Of a DNA stretch of 13,606 nt, positions 6,730 to 12,984 are shown piece by piece. Source of the stretch: an uncultured Eubacterium sp. (GTDB lineage: Bacteria; Bacillota; Clostridia; Peptostreptococcales; Anaerovoracaceae). The stretch is taken from NCBI GenBank assembly GCA_905193765.1, contig CAJJPZ010000051.1:1-13606 (forward strand). Direction: 5' to 3'. Numbering within the stretch: position 1 is the first letter of the stretch; each line of letters begins with the position of its first letter. The notes beneath the pieces are model-generated. The model was not told the DNA's origin and did not search any database. It was given only the letters and a program-made list of their open reading frames with translations. Position numbers and translations under genes: made by a program.

Positions 6730-9700
6730 ATGAACAAATACAGACTTAATATAAACGGCAGAGAAGTCACCGGACTTCCGGGCCAGACTATTCTTGAAGT
6801 TGCAAGAGAAAACGACATTTTTATTCCGACTCTCTGCTATGATGAGAGGACCGAGATATACGGATCCTGCGGCATATGCGTGTGCGAGGTGGAAGAAAAT
6901 CCTAAACTTTGCAAAGCATGTGCCACTCAGATAGCTCCGGGCATGGTGATAAGGACAGATTCGGACAGAGTCGTTGAGTCCAGGAAAACAAATCTGGAAC
7001 TGCTGCTTTCCAACCATGTGGGAGACTGCAGACCTCCGTGTGTACTGGCCTGTCCGGCTGAGACAGACTGCCAGGGCTATGCAGGACTCATAGCCAACGG
7101 AGAGTATGAAGCGGCTCTCGAGCTAGTAAAGGAGAAGATACCTCTCCCGGCTTCTCTCGGAAGGGTATGTCCTCATCCATGTGAGGAAAAGTGCAGGCGC
7201 GGTCTCATAGATGAACCTGTATCGATACAGTGGCTCAAGAGATTCGCAGCCGATGTGGATCTTGACAGTGAACAGAGATTCATACCTGAATGTGACCCTG
7301 ATACAGGCAAGAAGGTGGCTGTGATAGGCGGAGGCCCTATGGGGCTTTCGGCAGCATATTTCCTGAGACGCATGGGGCATCAGGTGACTGTTTTCGAGGC
7401 AATGCCTAAAGCCGGCGGTATGCTGAGATACGGTATACCAGAGTACAGGCTTCCGAAGGAAGTGCTGGATGACGAGATACTGACCATCGAAGAGATGGGA
7501 GTTGAGATCATCACAAATACGAAGATCGGGTCAGATATACCGTTTGAAACAGTAAAGGAAGATTTTGACGCGATACTCCTGGGAATAGGTGCCTGGGTGT
7601 CCACTGGTGTGGGATGTAAAGGAGAGGATGCCAACGGAGTGATCGGAGGAATCGATCTGCTGCGTAAAGTCGTAAGGAACGAGACTATAGAACTTGGAGA
7701 CAGCGTTGCGATAGTCGGCGGCGGAAATACTGCAATGGATGCATGCAGGACTGCTGTGAGACTTGGTGCTGAGAAAGTGTACAACATCTACAGGAGAACT
7801 AAAGATGAGATGCCTGCAGACAGAGTGGAGATAGAGGAAGCCGAGGAAGAAGGCGTTATCTTCATGAACCTCACGAATCCACTGGAGATCATAAAGGGTG
7901 GAAACGGGCATGTCAGAGAAATGGTCCTCCAGATAATGGAGCTGGGCGAGCCTGACGCATCAGGCAGGAGAAGGCCGGTGCCAGTGGAAGGAAAGACAGA
8001 GACGATAGCAGTGGACAACGTGATACTGGCCATAGGTCAGGCGGTGGATGCTTCAATGTTCGAATGTGACAAAACCAGGAAGAACGCCATCGCGTATGAT
8101 CCGGATACATTTATGACGAGCATACCGGGAGTATTCGCAGGCGGTGACTGCGGCAATGACAAGATATCCATTGCAGTGGAGGCTATTGCAGATGCACGGA
8201 AGGCTGCAGGCGTTATCGACGATTATCTCGACGGTCAGCTGATAGGATACGAGAAACCGTTCGTCGTAGAGCGGGACGATATAACAGAGAAGTCTTTTGA
8301 AGACAGAGAACGCATGTGCAGACCTGAAATGCCGCAGCTGGCTCCTGAGGAGAGAAAAAATAATTTCTCTGAAGTGATACCTGACGGATACACTGAGAAA
8401 CAGGCTGAATACGAGGCGTCGAGGTGCCTTGAATGCGGATGTCACGACTACTTCGAATGCAGTCTCATAGACCTGGCAAACAGATATGATGTACATCCGG
8501 AAAGACTGGCCGGAGAGATAAACAGGGTCGAATATGATGATGAACATCCGTTCATCGTGAGGGATCCGAACAAATGTGTGCTCTGTGGTCTCTGTGTCAG
8601 AGCCTGTGATGAGATAATGGGTGTAGGAGCTCTTGGACTCGTGCACAGAGGATTCGATACAGTCGTGAAACCGAACATGGAGAAACCTTTGATGGAATCA
8701 GGATGCATCTCATGCGGTCAGTGTGTATCGGTTTGTCCGACAGGCGCCCTGCAGGAGAGAACGACTATGGTCAAGGAGACTCCTGTGGATACGCTGCAGA
8801 CTGATACGACCTGCTCATTCTGTTCAGCAGGATGCAGTCTGACACTGGAATCCTGCGGTGATATGCTCATCAAGGCCAATCCGCTCAGAGAGGGTGCTGT
8901 GAACAAAGGCGTGTCCTGTGGCAGAGGAAAATGGGGCTTTGACTGTGCGATACTGGAAGACAAGCTGGAAGAGCCTCTCGTGCGCAGAGGAGACTCTCTG
9001 ATCGAGACCGAATATCATGAAGCTTTCGTGATGACGGCAAAGAGATGCCAGGCTGTAGCGGTCAGATACGGCAGCGATGCCGTGGGCGTAGCTGTTTCGG
9101 ACAGATATACCAACGAGGAGGCGTATGCTATAAAGAAAATGGCAGAGGCCATGGGCGCTAGGATATTCTCCATGAACAACCGCAGGAGCGGACTTCTGGA
9201 GGTACTGGGACATGATGCATCTCCTAACACTATAGACGAACTGCTTTCAACGGAAGTCATACTGGCTGCAGGGTTCGATATGACGGACAGCCCGCTGATC
9301 GGACTGAAGATGAGGCAGGCTGCGAAAGCAGGTGCGAAAGTCATACTGATAAATCCTGAAGGATATGAGCAGTGTATGGATTTCCTCACTGAGGAGATAT
9401 ACACCGCAAATGATCTCGGTTTTATCAGGGCCGTGGCAAAATCTGTTGTTGATTCAGGCAGAGGTGGCGAGATCGCAGGTTATGATGATTTTGTGGCTTC
9501 AGTCAGAAATATCACAGTGAGCGACGATGATGCGGCGAAGGCTGCTGAGATCGCGGATATATATCTTAATGCTAAAAAGGTAATGATCGTGTTCTGTCAG
9601 AATATGATAACTGCTGAAGCGGCTGAACTGCTGGCGGATATCGCGCTGGCAGGAGGACATATCGGCAGGCCTCGTGACGGTATACTTCAGATCAAGGCGA

Positions 9701-10254
9701 AGAACAATTCACAGGGTCTTGCAGACCTCGGTATAACTGACAGTGCTGAAGTGCTGGATGGGCTGAAAGCTCTCGTTGTGTTCGGAGAGGAAGCTGATAT
9801 CGACAGGGACAGCCTGGAATTCCTGGCTGTATGCGATACTCATATAACGTCTCTGGCGGCGAAGGCAGATGTGGTGATACCGGGAACCGGGTTTGCGTCC
9901 ACTGACGGTACGTTCACCAATACTGAGCGCAGACTCCAGTATGTGCAGTCAGCCATTGATGAGGAAGTACTGTTCAGCAACTGGGAGGTAGCAGCAGAGA
10001 TAGCTCATGTATTCGAAGAAGAGCTGGACTGGGAGACTACCGAAGATATATCCGATGAGATGAATGACAAGGTACCAGCATACAAGTTCGCAGAGCTCGG
10101 AGAGATCACAGGAGGCATACTTCTGCCTGCACCTGATGCGAGACTTGTGCCTGCTTCAACGGATGCACTGTTCGCTGATCCGCTGAAGTGTACAGACAGT
10201 CTGATGAATGTCATAGACGAAAGACTTCCGAAACCGGTGAGTCCTACGCTGTAA
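6730..10254 (+). CDS. Fusion: [2Fe-2S] ferredoxin, GltD/NfnB-like FAD-NAD(P)H module, 2x[4Fe-4S], degenerate formate-dehydrogenase-like domain
   Basis: This 1174-residue protein ends the operon; GGAGGAGG lies 7 nt before its ATG. Domains in order: plant/NuoG-type [2Fe-2S] (Cys36, Cys47, Cys50, Cys64); a GltD-type N-terminal Fe-S region (Cys100-114 and RVCPHPCEEKC, 146-155); an FAD fold (VIGGGPMGLSAAY, 198-210) and a nucleotide fold (GGGNTAMDACRTAV, then YRRTKDEMPA) whose paired arginines favour NADPH; CLECGC (566-571); two [4Fe-4S] motifs (Cys616-626, Cys659-669); the Fe-S entry of molybdopterin enzymes (Cys695, Cys698, Cys702, Cys730); and a formate-dehydrogenase-like region with NNSQG (992-996). 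The Sec/Cys-His active-site segment is missing near 815-829 and the C-terminal cofactor-capping domain is absent, so formate oxidation here is unlikely. The likely role is linking NADPH, ferredoxin and the NuoEF-like NADH site. Domain calls are firm; the reaction is inference. Confidence 0.9.
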   Translation: MNKYRLNINGREVTGLPGQTILEVARENDIFIPTLCYDERTEIYGSCGICVCEVEENPKLCKACATQIAPGMVIRTDSDRVVESRKTNLELLLSNHVGDCRPPCVLACPAETDCQGYAGLIANGEYEAALELVKEKIPLPASLGRVCPHPCEEKCRRGLIDEPVSIQWLKRFAADVDLDSEQRFIPECDPDTGKKVAVIGGGPMGLSAAYFLRRMGHQVTVFEAMPKAGGMLRYGIPEYRLPKEVLDDEILTIEEMGVEIITNTKIGSDIPFETVKEDFDAILLGIGAWVSTGVGCKGEDANGVIGGIDLLRKVVRNETIELGDSVAIVGGGNTAMDACRTAVRLGAEKVYNIYRRTKDEMPADRVEIEEAEEEGVIFMNLTNPLEIIKGGNGHVREMVLQIMELGEPDASGRRRPVPVEGKTETIAVDNVILAIGQAVDASMFECDKTRKNAIAYDPDTFMTSIPGVFAGGDCGNDKISIAVEAIADARKAAGVIDDYLDGQLIGYEKPFVVERDDITEKSFEDRERMCRPEMPQLAPEERKNNFSEVIPDGYTEKQAEYEASRCLECGCHDYFECSLIDLANRYDVHPERLAGEINRVEYDDEHPFIVRDPNKCVLCGLCVRACDEIMGVGALGLVHRGFDTVVKPNMEKPLMESGCISCGQCVSVCPTGALQERTTMVKETPVDTLQTDTTCSFCSAGCSLTLESCGDMLIKANPLREGAVNKGVSCGRGKWGFDCAILEDKLEEPLVRRGDSLIETEYHEAFVMTAKRCQAVAVRYGSDAVGVAVSDRYTNEEAYAIKKMAEAMGARIFSMNNRRSGLLEVLGHDASPNTIDELLSTEVILAAGFDMTDSPLIGLKMRQAAKAGAKVILINPEGYEQCMDFLTEEIYTANDLGFIRAVAKSVVDSGRGGEIAGYDDFVASVRNITVSDDDAAKAAEIADIYLNAKKVMIVFCQNMITAEAAELLADIALAGGHIGRPRDGILQIKAKNNSQGLADLGITDSAEVLDGLKALVVFGEEADIDRDSLEFLAVCDTHITSLAAKADVVIPGTGFASTDGTFTNTERRLQYVQSAIDEEVLFSNWEVAAEIAHVFEEELDWETTEDISDEMNDKVPAYKFAELGEITGGILLPAPDARLVPASTDALFADPLKCTDSLMNVIDERLPKPVSPTL

Positions 10255-10292
10255 ACGGCATAGAACGAAACATTGGCACATAGACAGATAAT

Positions 10293-10334
10293 AAAAAAAG
10301 TGTGCAAGACGAAATCTTCGATTTCTTTGCACAC
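10293..10334 (-). terminator. Minus-oriented rho-independent terminator
   Basis: GTGTGCAA (10300-10307) pairs with TTGCACAC (10327-10334). Inside, GAAATC (10311-10316) pairs with GATTTC (10320-10325) around a 3-nt loop. Seven A on the plus strand (10293-10299) become a T-run directly after the stem on the minus strand. It faces a transcript coming from the right, although the minus-strand gene in that direction already has a terminator at 10506-10548. Confidence 0.6.
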
Positions 10335-10496
10335 ATGTTGCTGCTACGCAACAACGCATTTAATGTACTTTCTTGCCTTTCTGTCCGAAGAACCGCAAGG
10401 TGATTCGCAAGACAGAACGGACAGCGTAGGCGAAGCCGTAGGAGTGAACGCAGTGAGCGTTGAAACTCCGGAAATATCTCCTTTAGAGATATTTCC
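10300..10496. repeat. Cluster of consecutive stem-loops in the gap between convergent genes
   Basis: After the hairpin at 10300-10334 come four more structures. TGTTGC/GCAACA pairs at 10336-10353. CTGTCCG/CGGACAG pairs at 10381-10424, competing with TTCTGTC/GACAGAA (10379-10385 with 10411-10417) and enclosing ACC-GCAA-GGT, a GNRA-type loop. A two-part stem runs from GGAGT (10441-10445) to ACTCC (10465-10469) with ACGC/GCGT inside. An 11-bp perfect stem joins 10470-10480 to 10486-10496 around a 5-nt loop. Short frames cross the block but none has a family-like protein or a ribosome binding site. It could be a dispersed palindromic repeat, a small mobile-element remnant or a structured RNA; copy number in the genome is unknown. 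Confidence 0.5.
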
Positions 10497-10505
10497 TATG
10501 TTATA

Positions 10506-10548
10506 AAAAAGTATCGAAGATCAAGCATAATGATTTTCGATACTTTTT
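10506..10548. terminator. Bidirectional terminator between convergent genes
   Basis: A 17-bp stem with one G-T wobble (10506-10522 with 10532-10548) closes a 9-nt loop. It has an A-run on the left and a T-run on the right, so it can stop transcription of the oxidoreductase operon and of the minus-strand gene that ends at 10575. Confidence 0.8.
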
Positions 10549-10574
10549 ATTTTCAAGCCATATCTGTCGATGAC

Positions 10575-11390
10575 TCATCGGCCTTCGAATATGTCTTTGA
10601 TCATAGAACTTGAGATTCGCTCGTGGTAGACAGCGGCGTCATTTTTCTGAGGCGGAACCTCTTCGGTGGCAGCCCCGTCTTCCTGTGGATCCGGAGTATC
10701 ATCCGGCGTTTCACTGGCGTTTTCATTTTCTATTTCATTTTCGATATCATCATGTACCGTCTGTTCTTCTTCGACTTCAGCAGTTTCATCACTGGCGTCG
10801 TTTTCTGTGGCGTCTGATTCGCTGTCCTCATCAGCAGCGCCCTGCGCCGGTGCAGGTTCATCCTCAGGTACCGTCACAGGCAGTTCTTCGACTGTTTCGT
10901 TATCTGTGTCGGCATCATTTTCCAGGATCTCTTCGGATATCTTGTCAGACACGCTTTCGTTTTCAGTATTCTCCGCTTCTGACAATATCTTCGATATTTC
11001 TATATACCCCGGTACTCCGATCTGATCGCTGCCGGCAGCGACAGGTATTTCTGCGACAGGAGGGAAAGGATCAGCTACAGGGATATCTGCAGTGCCATCT
11101 TTGCCCGGGAAATTTTCTTCCATGTATCCGGCGTCCCTGACATATGAAACGGATCTCAGGTTCACGAGACACAGCGTTCCTGCAGCCAGCGTCAGCGCGA
11201 AACCGAAATATGAAGCACATGCCGAGATCACATATCTGGCGGCATCTACAGTCCCTGCCATACTGTCGTATTCCTGTATATACCTGACTGAGTACATCAC
11301 CATGTATATACCGTAAAGAAAGAAAGCCACTGAGAATATCAGCAGTATGACAGTAGCTGTTTTATTGAGTACTGAGGCATTTTTTTTCAT
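10575..11390 (-). CDS. Uncharacterised two-helix membrane protein with long acidic cytoplasmic tail
   Basis: This 271-residue protein was not recognised as a known family. The start is ATG 11390-11388, with AAGGAG (plus 11397-11402) 6 nt upstream; the open frame continues further upstream without support. Two hydrophobic segments (about 11-34 and 52-77) form a hairpin, with both ends predicted inside the cell because the N-terminus and the region after helix 2 are basic. About 95-250 is a disordered tail very rich in Glu, Asp, Thr, Pro and Ala. The last 20 residues (AAVYHERISSSMIKDIFEGR) change in character and may be a short helix or binding motif. It is divergent from the ATPase gene with a 96-bp shared control region, which hints at, but does not prove, a shared role. 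The acidic tail alone does not identify a function. Confidence 0.8.
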   Translation of the reverse strand: MKKNASVLNKTATVILLIFSVAFFLYGIYMVMYSVRYIQEYDSMAGTVDAARYVISACASYFGFALTLAAGTLCLVNLRSVSYVRDAGYMEENFPGKDGTADIPVADPFPPVAEIPVAAGSDQIGVPGYIEISKILSEAENTENESVSDKISEEILENDADTDNETVEELPVTVPEDEPAPAQGAADEDSESDATENDASDETAEVEEEQTVHDDIENEIENENASETPDDTPDPQEDGAATEEVPPQKNDAAVYHERISSSMIKDIFEGR

Positions 11391-11486
11391 GATCGTCTCC
11401 TTGTATGGTCTGATATCGTATGAATATGTTAACATCTTGCGCATCCGTGTGCATATTATATATGCGTGAAGGAGGTCATACATACT
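11391..11486. promoter_or_regulatory. Divergent control region with a palindromic AT core
   Basis: This gap separates the minus-strand membrane protein from the plus-strand ATPase. An inverted repeat GCATAT-TAT-ATATGC (11451-11465) contains -10-like sequences in both directions: TATTAT (11454-11459) on plus and TATAAT (plus 11455-11460) on minus. A TTAACA (11429-11434) is -35-like but lies 19 bp from the plus -10. Both promoters are weak matches, and the palindrome might be an operator for both genes. Confidence 0.35.
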
Positions 11487-12641
11487 ATGAAAGGTCATAA
11501 ACGAAATATATTCCCAGGAGGGAATACCCCTTACGGATTTCACTCTTATTATAACTATATTATGCCACAAAATAAAGCAGAAAAAATATTCTGTCTCAAA
11601 GGTGGCCCTGGGACCGGCAAATCCACTATTATGAAAGAGATAGGTGAATATTTTATTGATAATGGTGAGGATGTTGATTTCCTATGGTGCTCATCTGATC
11701 CTGACTCTCTGGACGGAGTAGTGATAAAAAACAGGAACGCTGCTGTGGTGGATGGAACAGCTCCTCATATCGTGGATCCTGAAAATCCCGGGGCAGTAGA
11801 CAGGATAACAGATCTGGGAGCATACTGGGATGAAAGCCTGCTCAGAGCCAGCAGGGAGAGTATATTGCGCTGTAATAAGGAAACAGGTGACTGTTTCAGG
11901 CTCGCATACGGTTATCTAAGATGTGCCGGAGGATATCACAGTTTCCTTACGGATATCACAGATAGCATGGTAAGAGATGCAGACAAATATGACATGAGGA
12001 TGCAGCTTGATCTTGCCCTTGATAATATCAGCAGTATAAAAAGAGCAGAAAACAAATCACGCAATGATCATGTTATGGGGCGCATACACAGGAGTGGAAA
12101 TAAAAAAAGATTTTTTGCAGATGCAATCACACCGGCAGGGGTCAGAAGCGGACTGGAGTCTCTGACAGAGAATATCGGCAGACTGGTGATAATCAGATCA
12201 AAGACAGGATTCGATACAGGAGACCTGATAAGATCAGCAGATGAACGTCTGAGGCGTGCCGGTTTCGATACCGAGGTGTATTACTGTCCAATGGAGCCTC
12301 TGACACATCCTGAGCATGTGATATCACAGAATGCAGATGTTGCAGTCATAACAGAAAATGAATACCACAGTCTGCCATCCGGTTGTGTGCATAGTCGGAA
12401 GACAAGAGTCATCGAGATCATGACAGATGACAGTGTGAAAAAAATTTCCGATGATATGATGATCGATCTCAGGGTGAGGATGCTGGAGAATATCAACAAA
12501 GCGGTAAAAATGCTGTCAGATGCGAAAGCACATCATGATGAACTTGAGGGATATTATATTCCGGCGATGGATTTTTCTAAAGTCAGGACAGCTGGCAGGG
12601 AAATAATAGAAGAACTAGAAAAACATTGTGGTATCAGATAG
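11487..12641 (+). CDS. PRK06851-type P-loop ATPase of unknown role
   Basis: The protein (384 residues) resembles the PRK06851 family of uncharacterised clostridial/bacillar ATPases, recognised from IFPGGNTPYGFHSYYNYI near the start, the Walker A GGPGTGKST (39-47), CSSDPDSLDGVV and the Walker B-like VVDGTAPHIVDPENPG (D89). Relatives have two ATPase halves. Here the second half keeps the lead-in FFADAITPAGV and the later YYCPMEPL but reads IRSKTGFDTGDL where a second GxxGxGKS loop would be expected, so that site is probably dead. ATG 11487 is chosen because AAGGAGG (11469-11475) precedes it by 11 nt and the protein then starts at the family position; a GTG at 11466 has no binding site. No membrane segment is seen. 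It is divergent from the acidic-tail membrane protein. Its substrate is unknown. Confidence 0.85.
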   Translation: MKGHKRNIFPGGNTPYGFHSYYNYIMPQNKAEKIFCLKGGPGTGKSTIMKEIGEYFIDNGEDVDFLWCSSDPDSLDGVVIKNRNAAVVDGTAPHIVDPENPGAVDRITDLGAYWDESLLRASRESILRCNKETGDCFRLAYGYLRCAGGYHSFLTDITDSMVRDADKYDMRMQLDLALDNISSIKRAENKSRNDHVMGRIHRSGNKKRFFADAITPAGVRSGLESLTENIGRLVIIRSKTGFDTGDLIRSADERLRRAGFDTEVYYCPMEPLTHPEHVISQNADVAVITENEYHSLPSGCVHSRKTRVIEIMTDDSVKKISDDMMIDLRVRMLENINKAVKMLSDAKAHHDELEGYYIPAMDFSKVRTAGREIIEELEKHCGIR

Positions 12642-12984
12642 TGATGTAAGGGGGATATGATATCAGGATTTCAGAAAAAATCCATTTGTTTATGTGTATT
12701 ACGGAAAAATATTGCACAAAATAGGAAATTTATTTCCGAATAATGTGAAATATGAATGAAAAGAATTGCTTAAAAATGCGAAATGAAAAAAATGTCTGAA
12801 TAATATCATGAAGAGCTGTTTATGCCCGAAATACTGTTTTTTCAATGTTCGTACTGATTATGGGAAAAAAATTTCCGGAAATATAATGCTGCTAACATGT
12901 ATTTGGCATAATATTTGTAAATATATATGAGCGTAAGTTATCCATTTATAATTTTATTATTTGTTTAAGTAAGGAGAGAAAAAA
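12642..12984 (+). other. 343-bp AT-rich gap with a short palindrome and several -10-like elements
   Basis: No gene is seen here. A small GGATTT/AAATCC hairpin (12666-12683) follows the ATPase gene but lacks a T-run, so no clear terminator is present. Further on, ATTTCCGGAAAT (12871-12882) is a perfect 12-bp palindrome overlapping the first base of a TATAAT (12882-12887), and a second TATAAT lies at 12947-12952. Related TTTCCG or CGGAAA pieces recur at about 12705 and 12733. The palindrome could be a repressor site, with a loose resemblance to the CodY consensus. Confidence 0.4.
12903..12931 (+). promoter_or_regulatory. Candidate promoter of the amino-acid permease gene
   Basis: TTGGCA (12903-12908, five of six) is followed at 17 bp by TATGAG (12926-12931, four of six). 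The expected leader is about 50 nt. The TATAAT elements at 12882 and 12947 are alternatives without good -35 partners. Confidence 0.4.

Noticed and set aside
6730..10254. [FeFe]-hydrogenase large subunit
   Set aside because: The domain order at the N-terminus resembles HydA, but none of the H-cluster motifs is present; the C-terminal part is formate-dehydrogenase-like.
6730..10254. Functional selenocysteine formate dehydrogenase
   Set aside because: There is no in-frame TGA and no Cys/Sec-His active-site segment, and the C-terminal cofactor domain is missing.
10273..10506. Plus-strand 77-codon frame across the stem-loop cluster
   Set aside because: It has no ribosome binding site and follows the hairpins rather than any protein-like pattern; the structure of the DNA explains the interval better.
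10293..10548. Possible CRISPR array in the repeat-rich gap
   Set aside because: The hairpins differ in sequence and size; there is no regularly spaced direct repeat.
10610..11140. Plus-strand open frames of 176 and 119 codons opposite the acidic-tail protein
   Set aside because: Low-complexity His/Arg/Phe- or Ser-rich translations are the mirror of the Glu/Asp-rich repeats on the other strand; no start signal supports them.
11466..11486. GTG start of the ATPase seven codons upstream
   Set aside because: No ribosome binding site precedes the GTG, whereas AAGGAGG lies between it and the ATG at 11487, where the family similarity begins.
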